Part shown: piece by piece, positions 50,626-59,378 of the stretch
Numbering within the stretch: position 1 is the stretch's first letter
How the letters are laid out: each line of letters starts with the position of its first letter
DNA from: G963666535 sp963666535
GTDB lineage: Bacteria; Bacillota; Clostridia; Oscillospirales; Oscillospiraceae
DNA length: 64,000 bases
Assembly: GCA_963666535.1 (NCBI GenBank)
Contig: OY762913.1
Location: 3,100,001-3,164,000, forward strand
Direction of reading: 5' to 3'
The notes under the pieces: generated by a model
Database searches by the model: none
What the model was told of the DNA's origin: nothing
What the model saw: only the letters and a program-made list of their open reading frames with translations
Translations under genes and position numbers: made by a program

Positions 50626-50810
50626 TAATGTCAACTGAACAAATGCGATTTTCGTATCACCTTTGCCAACAGGACAATTTCTGTCCTGCTGGGCAGCAAA
50701 ACAGTTCCGTTTTGCTGCCTCAGATACATTGATGACTGTCTGTTCGGATTTGCAGACACACGCTGCAAATCGAATGTGCAAGATTTTTTTGCTTTGCTCA
50801 GCAGATATTA
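50626..50810. mobile_element. MITE-like hairpin element, copy D
   Basis: TAATGTCAACTGAACAAATG opens the element and GCTCAGCAGATATTA closes it. It is the reverse orientation of copy C, with the same ordered hairpins: AATGCGA...TCG.., CAGGACA...TGTCCTG, GCAGCAAAACGG...CCGTTTTGCTGC and GGATTTGCAG...CTGCAAATC. The GCAAAAACCC hairpin of copy C is missing here. It is flanked by TA on both sides. Confidence 0.8.
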
Positions 50811-50826
50811 TGTAGCGTTTGCAATA

Positions 50827-51237
50827 TCAGAAGTATTTGCGGATACCGTCGTTTGCAAGCTCCACATCGGCACTGATGGTGACTGTAAACTTAATTTTGT
50901 TTTTCTCGGAAAAGGAATTCAGCCAATCCAAAAACTCGTCCACTTCGGCGGTTGTGTCGGCGGGAATGACCTTATACAGGCTGTTGATGAAAATATGAGT
51001 GATGTCGTAATCACCGGCGCACAGACCACAGATAAAGCCGCGCAGCATAGTGAGACTATCCATATCATAATCACTGGCTTCCACCAGACGGATTTTATAA
51101 TGAATGTCATAGGTCAGTTTGGGGCCTCGCTCAATGCAGACCACATTACCGTGCTCTGAGGTGACGGCGGAGTTGATGAGATCAATCATCTGCTTGGTTT
51201 TACCGGAGCCTTTCTTACCCATAATGACTCTAACCAT
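50827..51237 (-). CDS. Small P-loop ATPase of unknown role
   Basis: The 136-residue protein starts MVRVIMGKKGSGKTKQMIDL, with a complete Walker A (GKKGSGKT) at residues 7-14. It then reads NVVCIERGPKLTYDIHYKIR and a hydrophobic ITHIFINSLYKVIP segment in the place of Walker B, where a clear DE pair is not seen. AAAAGGAGTGATTACT fixes the ATG at 51237. No partner domain is attached. Proteins like this occur alone in clostridia. I cannot name the family or role. Confidence 0.75.
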   Translation of the reverse strand: MVRVIMGKKGSGKTKQMIDLINSAVTSEHGNVVCIERGPKLTYDIHYKIRLVEASDYDMDSLTMLRGFICGLCAGDYDITHIFINSLYKVIPADTTAEVDEFLDWLNSFSEKNKIKFTVTISADVELANDGIRKYF

Positions 51238-51289
51238 AGTAATCACTCCTTTTATATTCACCGAAAAAACGGTTTCGGCTTCTAACGTA

Positions 51290-51318
51290 AGAATACCATC
51301 TTCCGGTTCTTTTTGCAA
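51290..51318 (-). promoter_or_regulatory. Promoter of the P-loop gene
   Basis: On the minus strand TTGCAA (51318-51313) and TATTCT (51295-51290) are 17 bases apart, followed by a CCGAAACCG-TTTTTTCGG hairpin in the leader. Confidence 0.65.
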
Positions 51319-51362
51319 CTGAATTTTGCGGGAGTTTTCCAAACGTTCACAGTTTTCCTCCT

Positions 51363-52691
51363 CTATATCCGTCGTTCCAGCTCCGCTCTTCTGTCCTCAT
51401 AACCGGGCTTACCCAGCAGTGCAAACATATTCTTTTTGTATGCCTCTACCCCCGGTTGGTCAAATGGGTTCACACCCAGCAGATAGCCGGACAGCCCGCA
51501 GGCAAATTCGAAAAAGTAGATCAGCCGACCCACGCTGTCTTCGCTCAGCGCGGGCAGGGAGAGCAACAGATTAGGCACACCCCCATCCACGTGGGCCAGA
51601 AGGGTGCCACGTCTCGCCTGTTCCGCCACAAAAGAGAGGGGTTTTCCGGCGAGGAAGTTGAGCCCGTCTCCATCACTCTCATCCAGAGGAATCAAAAGCT
51701 CGCCATGGGGCTTTTCAAAACGCACCACTGTTTCCAGAATCGTACGGCAGCCGTCCTGAATATACTGTCCCATAGAGTGCAAATCAGCCGTGAATTCCAC
51801 ACTGGCGGGAAACAGCCCCTTATGCTCTTTCCCTTCGCTCTCCCCATACAGCTGCTTCCACCACTCAGCGAAAAAGCGGAAGGGTGGCTCATAGCAGGCC
51901 AGCAGTTCAATTGTCTTCCCGCTTTCATGCAGTGCGCTCCGTGTTGCGGCATACTGCCATGCCTCATTCTCCGGTCCGGCAACCGCAAGGTGCCGGCGCT
52001 CCGCTTCCGCGCCGTCCAGCAGGGCTTTACTGTCGATCCCCGCCACCGCGATGGGAAGTAAACCCACGGCAGTCAGGACAGAGTACCGCCCGCCCACATT
52101 GTCCGGCACCACAAAGGTCTCATAGCCTTCTCGGTCAGCAAGGGTCTTAAGCGCACCCTTGTCCCTATCTGTGGTGGCAAAGATCCGCTCCCGCGCGCCC
52201 TCCTTGCCGTATTTCTGTTCCAGCAGACCGCGGAAAATGCGAAAAGCCACGGCTGGCTCTGTCGTGGTGCCTGATTTGGAAATGACGTTTACCGAAAAAT
52301 CCCGGTCGCCGATGAGAGAGATGATCTCCAGCAGCCCATCGGTGGAAAGGCCATTGCCGGCAAAGAAAAGATCGGGACCATCCTTGTGTCCAAGGTTGTA
52401 ATTTGGCGATTTCAGCAATTCGATCACCGCCCGCGCGCCCAGATAGGAGCCGCCGATGCCGATGACCACGAATGCGGCCGAATGGGTTCTGATCCGGGCG
52501 GCCGCCTTTTGGATGCGTGCAAATTCCACACGGTCATAATCCCGGGGCAAATTTACCCAGCCGGTAAATTCGCCCCCCGCGCCGCTGCCGGCAAGCAGGT
52601 CGTCATGAGCCTGCTGCAAAGCTGCCGCCCGGGCAGAGAAAAAGTCAGAGGGGAGAAAGGTCTCGGCGTTGGAACGGTCAAACGTGAGCAT
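51363..52691 (-). CDS. pgi: Glucose-6-phosphate isomerase
   Basis: This enzyme interconverts glucose- and fructose-6-phosphate. The 442-residue product from the ATG at 52691 (AAAGGAG upstream) has the sugar-phosphate motifs VIGIGGSYLGARA and VISKSGTTTEPAVAFR, the catalytic region YSVLTAVGLLPIAVAGID, and the Firmicute-type C-terminus FEFACGLSGYLLGVNPFDQPGVEAYK. The length is that of the short Gram-positive form. It is followed upstream by ynzC and ylmH homologues on the same strand. Confidence 0.96.
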   Translation of the reverse strand: MLTFDRSNAETFLPSDFFSARAAALQQAHDDLLAGSGAGGEFTGWVNLPRDYDRVEFARIQKAAARIRTHSAAFVVIGIGGSYLGARAVIELLKSPNYNLGHKDGPDLFFAGNGLSTDGLLEIISLIGDRDFSVNVISKSGTTTEPAVAFRIFRGLLEQKYGKEGARERIFATTDRDKGALKTLADREGYETFVVPDNVGGRYSVLTAVGLLPIAVAGIDSKALLDGAEAERRHLAVAGPENEAWQYAATRSALHESGKTIELLACYEPPFRFFAEWWKQLYGESEGKEHKGLFPASVEFTADLHSMGQYIQDGCRTILETVVRFEKPHGELLIPLDESDGDGLNFLAGKPLSFVAEQARRGTLLAHVDGGVPNLLLSLPALSEDSVGRLIYFFEFACGLSGYLLGVNPFDQPGVEAYKKNMFALLGKPGYEDRRAELERRI

Positions 52692-52718
52692 AGCGCAAAC
52701 TCCTTTCAAATGGGAAAA

Positions 52719-52922
52719 TCAGGGCTTCTTTTCCAGCCTGTGCTTACCGGTTTCGTCAACAATATAAGTGTTGTCCAGCTGATCGGTGAGACTGCGCTTA
52801 AAAGATTCAATATACGCCCGGCGCAATACGTCTCGCTCGGCAGTTTCTGCCGGCGTGAGGCCTTCCGCCGTTTTGGCCTTTCGGGCCAGCTCATTTATGC
52901 GGTCAATCTTCTTCTGTTCCAT
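52719..52922 (-). CDS. DUF896 family protein (YnzC-like)
   Basis: The 67-residue helical protein reads MEQKKIDRINELARKAKTAE, then GLTPAETAERDVLRRAYIES, the helix-turn-helix pair that defines DUF896. A C-terminal tail with TYIVDETGKHRL follows. Bacillus YnzC is linked to the SOS regulon, but no LexA box was recognised here. It lies between ylmH and pgi on one strand. Confidence 0.92.
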   Translation of the reverse strand: MEQKKIDRINELARKAKTAEGLTPAETAERDVLRRAYIESFKRSLTDQLDNTYIVDETGKHRLEKKP

Positions 52923-52940
52923 AAAAACCTCTTAAACCAA

Positions 52941-53738
52941 TTAAATATAGCGCTCCAGCACCAGCATAACGCGGCCCTTTTTGGAAATCTGAGAGCATTC
53001 TTTCACCACGCACTTCCCCATCCCACGGCAGGTAAGCGTGTCGCCCTGGGCCACCAGCCGGTCTGGCTTGGCGCAATCCCGGTGATTCAGCTCAATCCGC
53101 CCGGAGGAAACCAGATCGGCGGCTTTCGCCCGGGAAAGGGAGAAACCACACGAGGCCACGGCATCCAGGCGTAACGTAGCCACCGTATCTCGAATGAGCT
53201 TCCCCCCCGTTTGCTTGGGCACAAGATCAGCCAGTGAAATCTGTGACAGCTTTAGCTGATAGCGTCCCGCGCTCTCCAGCTGGGTCAGCAGAATGGGCAA
53301 AGCATCCCGCATCACCAGAATATCGCATCGGCCCGGCTCTACTAAAATATCGCCAATTTTCTCCCGTGTGATGCCAAGCCCCATCAGCGCGCCTAAAAAA
53401 TCCCGGTGCGTCAGCGGCACGTCGCTTTGGTAAGTGGCACGAAGAGCGGCAACAGGACCGTCTGGGTCGGCCAGCCAGTCCTCCGTCTGCTGCCAGTCTG
53501 GAAGAAAGGCCACAAGCTGCCGCTCCGCCTCCGGGAAGCCGCCAAAAAAAAAGTAGCGCGGCTTTCCCCAGGCCTGAAGCATCATTTGGACAGCAGCCTG
53601 CTCCGGCGTGGAAAGAAACACCGTATGGGCGGGAACTGAACGTTGCTCCGCCAGTTCCAGCTTGTCCAAAACCCGGCCAAGAAGGATGCGCATTTCCGGC
53701 GAAGGGGCGTATTTATTTAAAAGCTCCGTTTTTGTCAT
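52941..53738 (-). CDS. YlmH-like S4-domain RNA-binding protein
   Basis: The 265-residue protein has an N-terminal alpha/beta domain with PRYFFFGGFPEAERQLVAFL and a C-terminal S4 RNA-binding fold (about 185-240, VASCGFSLSRAKAADLVSSG, RIELNHRDCAKPDRLVAQGD). YlmH homologues bind ribosomes or nascent-chain complexes and are near division genes in Bacillus. I choose the ATG at 53738, nine bases after AAAGGA; a second ATG three codons upstream abuts the site. Confidence 0.88.
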   Translation of the reverse strand: MTKTELLNKYAPSPEMRILLGRVLDKLELAEQRSVPAHTVFLSTPEQAAVQMMLQAWGKPRYFFFGGFPEAERQLVAFLPDWQQTEDWLADPDGPVAALRATYQSDVPLTHRDFLGALMGLGITREKIGDILVEPGRCDILVMRDALPILLTQLESAGRYQLKLSQISLADLVPKQTGGKLIRDTVATLRLDAVASCGFSLSRAKAADLVSSGRIELNHRDCAKPDRLVAQGDTLTCRGMGKCVVKECSQISKKGRVMLVLERYI

Positions 53739-53880
53739 GGCCTGCATTCCTTTCCATTGACTGTCTTTCAGTATAGCCCTGGCGGCGGGGACTTGTCAAT
53801 GCGGCGAAATGCGGGTATAATGGATTCACTTTTTAATGCAAGTTTTTTGTCGATCATGGGCAAAAAGGAAGGGACTGTAT

Positions 53881-54807
53881 ATGCTGTCAAATTTTCTTTT
53901 GGTTGCAAGCCAGGTCATCACGCTGTTTTTGCTCATGGGCGTCGGCTTTGTTCTGGCGAAGAAAGGGCATCTTATGCCCAAGGGCGTGGGGCAAATGTCG
54001 TTCCTTTTGCTGTACATAGTGTGCCCATGTCTCATTATCAATTCCCTTCAGATCGAGTTTAATACTGTGATGCTGAAAAACATGGGCCTCTCGGCGCTTT
54101 TGTTTGGGGGCTGCTATGTTATTTTCATCGCCGTGGCCACTCCCCTGTTTCGAAACCGACCGGCCACCACCCGTTCGTCGCTGCGGTTCGGCGTGGTGTT
54201 TGCCAACACCGGCTTTATGGGTTTCCCCCTGGTAAAAGCGGTGTTTGGAGACGAGGCGCTGATTTACGCTACCGCATCGCTCATTGTGTTTTCCCTTCTG
54301 CAATGGACCTATGGCGTATCTTTAATGGGTGGGAAAATGAGCTTGAAAAACGCATTGCTGAATCCCGGTACCATTGGCGTGTACATTGGCCTGCCCCTGT
54401 TTCTGCTGGGCATTAAACTGCCCTCCGCTCTGGGCAACGCGGTCACCTTCCTCTCCGATCTGAACACACCGCTGGCCATGCTGGTCATCGGCTGTCAAAT
54501 GGCATTCGCCAATATCCGGGAAACTTTTACCCATCCATTGCTGCTGGTTGCCTCAGGAATGCGGCTGGTCATCCTTCCCGCTTTGGTCGCTGCGGCTCTG
54601 CTTCCGTTCCACCTACCCTATCTGCTTTATGGCACCTGTGTACTGCTGGCGGCGGCCCCGGCCGCGGGGGTCACCAGCATTCTGGCTGACCGATGGGGGC
54701 AGAACACCGCGGCCGCGGCCCAACTGGTCACACTGTCCACACTCTTATCTATGGTCACCCTGCCGGCTTTCGCGCTGCTGTCCCAGTATCTGTGGCAAAC
54801 GTTCTAA
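53881..54807 (+). CDS. AEC family auxin-efflux-carrier-like transporter
   Basis: The 308-residue protein has about ten membrane helices, with the family features FGVVFANTGFMGFPLVKAVF, FLSDLNTPLAMLVIGCQMA and AAAPAAGVTSILADRWGQNT (a broken helix near the end). AEC members move organic anions such as malate or malonate. A malic enzyme gene is 2 kb away but not in the same transcript. AAAGGAAGGGACTGTAT precedes the ATG. Confidence 0.9.
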   Translation: MLSNFLLVASQVITLFLLMGVGFVLAKKGHLMPKGVGQMSFLLLYIVCPCLIINSLQIEFNTVMLKNMGLSALLFGGCYVIFIAVATPLFRNRPATTRSSLRFGVVFANTGFMGFPLVKAVFGDEALIYATASLIVFSLLQWTYGVSLMGGKMSLKNALLNPGTIGVYIGLPLFLLGIKLPSALGNAVTFLSDLNTPLAMLVIGCQMAFANIRETFTHPLLLVASGMRLVILPALVAAALLPFHLPYLLYGTCVLLAAAPAAGVTSILADRWGQNTAAAAQLVTLSTLLSMVTLPAFALLSQYLWQTF

Positions 54808-54810
54808 CAA

Positions 54811-55064
54811 ATATCTGCTGAACAAAACAAAAACCTAATCATCTCAATGCTTCCAATCTGTTTTTGTTTTGTTCAGGTGCAAGGGTTTTGGCTGTTTTCA
54901 GCAAAAACCCTTGCACCTTGGATTTGCAGCGTGTGTCTGCAAATCCAAACAGACAGTCATCAATGTATCTGAAGCGGCAAAACGGAGCTGTTTTGCCGCC
55001 CAAAAGGACAGAAACTGTCCTTTTGGCAAATGCGATACGAAAATCGCATTTGTTCAGTGGACAT
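54811..55064. mobile_element. MITE-like hairpin element, copy C (longest)
   Basis: ATATCTGCTGAACAAA starts four bases after the AEC stop and TTTGTTCAGTGGACAT ends it, with CAA on both sides. Between them are six consecutive hairpins: an ACAAAACAAAAAC stem; TGCAAGGGTTTT...AAAACCCTTGCA; TTGGATTTGCAG...CTGCAAATCCAA; GCGGCAAAACGG..CTGTTTTGCCGC; CCAAAAGGACAG..CTGTCCTTTTGG; and AAATGCGAT..ATCGCATTT. There are no coding frames. It is the fullest copy in the window. Confidence 0.85.
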
Positions 55065-55074
55065 CAACAAGCCC

Positions 55075-55116
55075 AAAGCAGTGGGATATCAGCACAAGCT
55101 GATACCCCACTGCTTT
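55075..55116 (-). terminator. Terminator of htrA
   Basis: AAAGCAGTGGG and CCCCACTGCTTT with inner TATCAGC/GCTGATA close around ACAA, immediately after the htrA stop on the minus strand and beside MITE-like copy C. Confidence 0.8.
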
Positions 55117-55119
55117 TTC

Positions 55120-56472
55120 TCAGAAGCCCCAGTTGAAATAATAGGGACTGCTCTGTTGTTGCTGCCCTCCAGCACTATTCTGGTTCTGATCTGTACTGGC
55201 AGTTGTCGTTTCTTCTGTGGTGGTATCACCGGTCTGTTCGTCCAGGGTGACGTCCAGCTTCAATTCCTCACCGTTCCGGTTGACCGTCAGCGTAATGGTG
55301 TCACCGGGCGCATAGTTATTTTTGGCCGATATCAGCTCAGCAGCGGATGCCACAGCAATATCGTTCACGGCAGTGATGACATCACCCTGCTGCAGCCCTG
55401 CAGTCTCAGCACAGCTACCGGACGTAACCGCGTTGACATATGCGCCCTCCACCAGGTTGTAGCGCTGGGCATCCGTTTCGGAAACGGTCACTACCGTAAT
55501 CCCCAGATAGGGTTTGGTGACGAAACCGTTTTCAATCAGCTGGGTGATAATATCCTTCACCTGATTGATGGGGATGGCGAATGCGATGTTATCAATGGAT
55601 GCGGTGGACGTGCTGCTGGATGAGGAATATTTGGCGTTGGTAATCCCCACGACCTCGCCATAGGAGTTGAACAACGCGCCGCCGGAGTTGCCGGAGTTAA
55701 TGGCGCAGTCGGTCTGCAGCAAATTCATGGTCACAGCGGTACTGAGTGTGACCGAGCGGTTCAGGGCGCTGATCACGCCGCTGGTCAGCGAGAAGGTCAG
55801 CTCTCCCAGCGGATTGCCGATTGCGACCACAGAGTCGCCCACATACAAGTTGTCAGAGTTGCCCAGTACGACGGGAGTAAGCCCATCGGCCTCCACCTTC
55901 AAAACGGCAACATCGTGATCTTCGTCATAGCCGACAATCGCTGCGGAATAAGCGGTTCCGTCATTCAGAGTAACCGTAACGGTTGCACCACCCTCCACCA
56001 CATGGTAGTTGGTAACGATGTAGCCATCCTGCGAAATGATAAAGCCCGAGCCAGAGGCCACGCCGGTAGAGGTCATGCCAAAGATGTTGGTGGACGTTAC
56101 ATCCACTGTGATGCCTACGGTAGAGTCCACATAAGCGGCATAGATTTGGGCCGCTGTCATTTCGCTTCCGGTCTCTATGTTGGCCACAGCTACCGCAGCG
56201 GTGGAGTTGCCCTCATAGATGGTGGTGGAGGTGTTGCCGCCGGAAAGTGCATCGAATAGTGCTGCGCCTCCCACGCCGGAGCCTCCGCCCACAAGGGCGC
56301 AGGCCAAAACCAGTGCCACGGCCTTTTTCGCCCCTCCCTTTTTCTTGGGCGGCTTGTACGTATCCTCCACCCGGAAGCTGCCTGCTTCCACGGTATCCTG
56401 ACGGGAACTACTGCTATATGTGCCGTTCCCTTCGGAATCGGTGTCGTAGTGATTGTTTTCATTGTAGTCCAT
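55120..56472 (-). CDS. htrA: HtrA/DegP-like membrane-anchored serine protease
   Basis: The 450-residue protein has a hydrophilic cytoplasmic N-terminus (about 1-48), one membrane helix (about 50-72), and a trypsin-like protease with triad H157 (TNYHVVEGG), D187 (YDEDHDVAVLK) and S263 (INSGNSGGALF). One PDZ domain follows (about 335-415, VSGSCAETAGLQ-like SGSCAETAGLQQGDVITAVN). A Gln/Ser/Thr-rich tail ends YYFNWGF. It degrades misfolded proteins outside the membrane. AAAAGGAGTGATCCACT precedes the ATG. No CIRCE is present upstream. Confidence 0.94.
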   Translation of the reverse strand: MDYNENNHYDTDSEGNGTYSSSSRQDTVEAGSFRVEDTYKPPKKKGGAKKAVALVLACALVGGGSGVGGAALFDALSGGNTSTTIYEGNSTAAVAVANIETGSEMTAAQIYAAYVDSTVGITVDVTSTNIFGMTSTGVASGSGFIISQDGYIVTNYHVVEGGATVTVTLNDGTAYSAAIVGYDEDHDVAVLKVEADGLTPVVLGNSDNLYVGDSVVAIGNPLGELTFSLTSGVISALNRSVTLSTAVTMNLLQTDCAINSGNSGGALFNSYGEVVGITNAKYSSSSSTSTASIDNIAFAIPINQVKDIITQLIENGFVTKPYLGITVVTVSETDAQRYNLVEGAYVNAVTSGSCAETAGLQQGDVITAVNDIAVASAAELISAKNNYAPGDTITLTVNRNGEELKLDVTLDEQTGDTTTEETTTASTDQNQNSAGGQQQQSSPYYFNWGF

Positions 56473-56567
56473 AGTGGATCACTCCTTTTCTAATGCTGCG
56501 TTTAGAATACTATGTTTTTATGTCTATTTCATGAAGAAAAAAATAATAAATTTTAAATAGAAACGCT

Positions 56568-56730
56568 CAGCACCCGAAAGCAGGCGGCTAAGACAAGGAG
56601 CGAAGCCGGCAAACCAAGAAACCGCCTCAGGTTCTGTTTGTCGGCGCAGTCGACTGGCTTAGACGCCGTCGCGCAGGGTGCGTGCGTGACACCAAGAAAC
56701 GCCCAGCACCCGAAAGCAGGCGGCGAAACC
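56568..56730. repeat. Direct repeat pair CAGCACCCGAAAGCAGGCGGC in the htrA upstream region
   Basis: CAGCACCCGAAAGCAGGCGG occurs at 56568 and again at 56705, preceded by AACGCT or AACGCC. Between them AACCAAGAAACCGCCT and ACACCAAGAAACGCCC form a second, looser pair. A third related stretch (CCCAGCACCCGATCATCGCG then GCGAAA) is found at 59434-59460 by the MarR gene. The 56473-56840 gap has no gene. It holds this repeat, an AT-rich stretch likely containing the htrA promoter, and the malic-enzyme terminator. Confidence 0.6.
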
Positions 56731-56780
56731 GATCCCCTTGTCAATTCTTCCATGCCTTTACATTATAAGCAGTTTTCCAG

Positions 56781-56822
56781 CAAAAAACCGGCCAGACGCC
56801 CCGATCGGGTCATCTGGCCGGT
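56781..56822 (-). terminator. Terminator after the malic enzyme gene
   Basis: ACCGGCCAGA and TCTGGCCGGT enclose a smaller CCCGATCGGG stem. On the minus strand a T6 run follows. Confidence 0.85.
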
Positions 56823-56840
56823 AAATTGATATACTTAGTG

Positions 56841-58010
56841 TCAGATGCGCGCTACGCCGCTCTTCCGCGCGGCTTCCGCCACGGCTTTGGCGACAGCGGG
56901 GCATACCCGTGGATCGAAGGCAGCGGGAACAATGTAATCAGCAGCCAGCGCATCTCCCACAAGCTCCGCCAGCGCGGTGGCGGCCGCCATCTTCATTTCC
57001 TCATTAATGTCAGATGCGCGCACGTCAAAGGCGCCACGGAATACGCCTGGGAATGCCAGAACATTGTTGATCTGGTTGGGAAAATCAGATCGGCCGGTTC
57101 CCACCACGGCCGCCCCTGCATCCAGCGCCGCATCTGGCATAATTTCAGGCGTTGGATTTGCCATGGGGAACAAAATAGCGTTTTCTGCCATAGACCTGAC
57201 CATGTCGGAGGTAACCGAGCCAGGCGCAGACACACCGATAAAGACATCGGCTCCTTTGATCACCTCGGCCAGCGTACCACTCTTGTTCTCACGGTTGGAG
57301 ATGCGGGCCAGATCTTCCTTTTCGGCGTTCAGTCCCTCGCGGCCACGACAAATTGCTCCCTTGCGGTCACATATGATGGCATCTCCCATCCCCATGGACT
57401 TCAGTAAGCGAAAAATAGCGGTCCCCGCCGCACCCGCACCGGAAAATACCACGGTGATGTCCCGGATCTCTTTCTGTACCAGCTTCAGCGCATTGGTAAG
57501 GGCTGCCGCCACAATAATGGCAGTGCCGTGCTGATCGTCATGAAAAATGGGGATGTCGCAGCGCTGCTTCAGCTTGCGTTCAATCTCAAAGCAGCGTGGG
57601 GCAGAGATGTCCTCCAGATTCACCCCGCCAAAAGAACCCGCCAGCAGCGCCACGGTGTCCACGATCTCATCCACATTTTTGGATCGCACGCACAAAGGCA
57701 CAGCGTTTACGCCACCAAACGCTTTGAACAGCACGCATTTCCCCTCCATAACCGGCATTCCGGCCTCTGGGCCAATGTCGCCCAAGCCGAGAACGGCCGT
57801 GCCGTCGGTCACCACGGCCACCGTGTTCCAGCGGCCGGTGAGTTCATAGCTTTTGCTCACATCCTTCTGGATTTCCAGACAGGGCTGGGCCACCCCGGGG
57901 GTATAGGCAAGCGAAAGCGCCTGCTTGTCCTTCACTTCCATTTTAGGCACGGTATCCAGCTTGCCCCGCCACTCGTAATGTAACTTCAACGATTCTGCCG
58001 CGTAATCCAT
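56841..58010 (-). CDS. NAD(P)-dependent malic enzyme (short bacterial form)
   Basis: This enzyme oxidatively decarboxylates malate to pyruvate. The 389-residue protein has LAYTPGVAQPCLEI, the metal-binding acidic run GGVNLEDISAPRCFEIE and IPIFHDDQHGTAIIVAAALT. The nucleotide motif is VVFSGAGAAGTAI, and PMANPTPEI is also present. It lacks the C-terminal phosphotransacetylase-like domain of MaeB. TTGGAGTG precedes the ATG. Cofactor preference is not decidable by eye. Confidence 0.94.
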   Translation of the reverse strand: MDYAAESLKLHYEWRGKLDTVPKMEVKDKQALSLAYTPGVAQPCLEIQKDVSKSYELTGRWNTVAVVTDGTAVLGLGDIGPEAGMPVMEGKCVLFKAFGGVNAVPLCVRSKNVDEIVDTVALLAGSFGGVNLEDISAPRCFEIERKLKQRCDIPIFHDDQHGTAIIVAAALTNALKLVQKEIRDITVVFSGAGAAGTAIFRLLKSMGMGDAIICDRKGAICRGREGLNAEKEDLARISNRENKSGTLAEVIKGADVFIGVSAPGSVTSDMVRSMAENAILFPMANPTPEIMPDAALDAGAAVVGTGRSDFPNQINNVLAFPGVFRGAFDVRASDINEEMKMAAATALAELVGDALAADYIVPAAFDPRVCPAVAKAVAEAARKSGVARI

Positions 58011-58070
58011 GTTCCAAGTTCACTCCAATTCATATGAAAAGCGCGGGATGAAAGGCTCTCCCGCGCATAC

Positions 58071-58099
58071 TTGTGATTCTAATTATACTATGCTATAAT
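58071..58099 (+). promoter_or_regulatory. Promoter of the secreted NodB-like gene
   Basis: TTGTGA at 58071 and TATAAT at 58094 are 17 bases apart. AAAGGGGGTAAATT precedes the GTG start. Confidence 0.75.
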
Positions 58100-58130
58100 G
58101 CGGATAGCAATAAAAAGGGGGTAAATTGCA

Positions 58131-59312
58131 GTGAAAAAGGGAATCAAACTTCAAATGCTGGCCCTTTTTTTGGTGGCCGCACTGTGTGTTCCACTGCTGT
58201 CTGCCCCCGCCGCAGCCACCACGGATGTATATTTCATGTCGGTCAATGACAATCTGCTGCCGCTGAACGAAGGCACCATGCCCGCCGTCATTAACGGATC
58301 TTACTATATTCCTTATACCTTGTTCAGCTCTTCCTCCACCGGCGTCAGTCTGGGCGTTTCCTGCAGCTACAACAAAAGTACCAACACCCTCACGATCTAC
58401 AATTTACGGCAAACGCTGGTATTCGACCAGACCGCCGGCAACTCCCGAAACCAGCACACGGGCGACACCTATGACGAACGAGCAATTACCCGCAACGGCA
58501 TTTCCTATGTGCCTTTGATCTTTGTTTGCTCGTTTTTCGACTTGTCATACAGCATCAGCCAAACCGACTATGGTGTATTGCTGCGCGTCACCAACAGCGA
58601 CGTAGTGCTCACAGATATCAAGTTTGTTGACGCAGCGTCCGCCTTGATGAGCAGCCGCCTACGAGACTACACCCAAAGTCAGACCCCGGCGGTGACAACC
58701 TCCCCCAATCCGGGCAGCGAAAGTGAGGGGCCTGCGGAAGAAGAGCCCGTGGATACGGAGACAGCCGTCAAAGTCTATCTGGCCTTCCAGTGCGAGACCG
58801 GAGAGGAACTTAGCGCTATTTTGGACGTACTGGACAATTACAACAAGCAAGCGCTCTTCCTGCTGCCAGTGGAAACGCTGGCGGCGAACGATGATCTCGT
58901 TCGCCGTATGATTGGCTCCGGCCACAGCATCGGGCTGGTGACAAACAGCGGGAATCTGACCACTGCCGTGGAGGAGCTTGCCGAAGGCAACCGTCTGCTG
59001 CAGTCCATTGCCCGCACCCGCGCCCACATTGTCACGGCATCCAATGCTGTGGTAGCCCAAGACCTTGCCTCCCTCGGCTGGGCCGTGTGGGCCGGCAATA
59101 TAAACGGTATCCCCACGGGAACGGAGGCGGAATCCATGTCTGCCGCCACCCATGCCAACAAACTGCTGTCGGCTGTGGGCCGAAAGTCCAATGTAGCCAG
59201 GGTGACCATGGATAACAGTACGCTGTCCACCGCTGCCCTGTCCACCTTTCTTCGGCTGCTCAACGCAAACGGCTACACCGTGCGCCTGGCGTTGGAAACA
59301 GAACTGCTGTAA
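58131..59312 (+). CDS. Secreted protein with stalk domain and degenerate NodB-like domain
   Basis: The 393-residue protein has a signal peptide (MKKGIKLQMLALFLVAALCV, cut near AAAATT) and a copper-amine-oxidase-N-like stalk domain (about 30-165, with the paired INGSYYIPYTLF and TRNGISYVPLIFVCSFFDLS motifs). An acidic Ser/Pro linker precedes a polysaccharide-deacetylase-like fold (about 215-393, VKVYLAFQCETGEELSAILD, NKQALFLLPVETLA, GHSIGLVTNSG). The metal-binding TFDDG is replaced by AFQCETG, and the usual HxxxH is reduced to a single H. It is therefore probably non-catalytic and perhaps binds the wall. Confidence 0.75.
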   Translation: MKKGIKLQMLALFLVAALCVPLLSAPAAATTDVYFMSVNDNLLPLNEGTMPAVINGSYYIPYTLFSSSSTGVSLGVSCSYNKSTNTLTIYNLRQTLVFDQTAGNSRNQHTGDTYDERAITRNGISYVPLIFVCSFFDLSYSISQTDYGVLLRVTNSDVVLTDIKFVDAASALMSSRLRDYTQSQTPAVTTSPNPGSESEGPAEEEPVDTETAVKVYLAFQCETGEELSAILDVLDNYNKQALFLLPVETLAANDDLVRRMIGSGHSIGLVTNSGNLTTAVEELAEGNRLLQSIARTRAHIVTASNAVVAQDLASLGWAVWAGNINGIPTGTEAESMSAATHANKLLSAVGRKSNVARVTMDNSTLSTAALSTFLRLLNANGYTVRLALETELL

Positions 59313-59378
59313 CCTCATACGTCATAGCATCCTATTCCACGGATCAAATGCGGCTTGGCGAATCCCATTTGCAGACAT

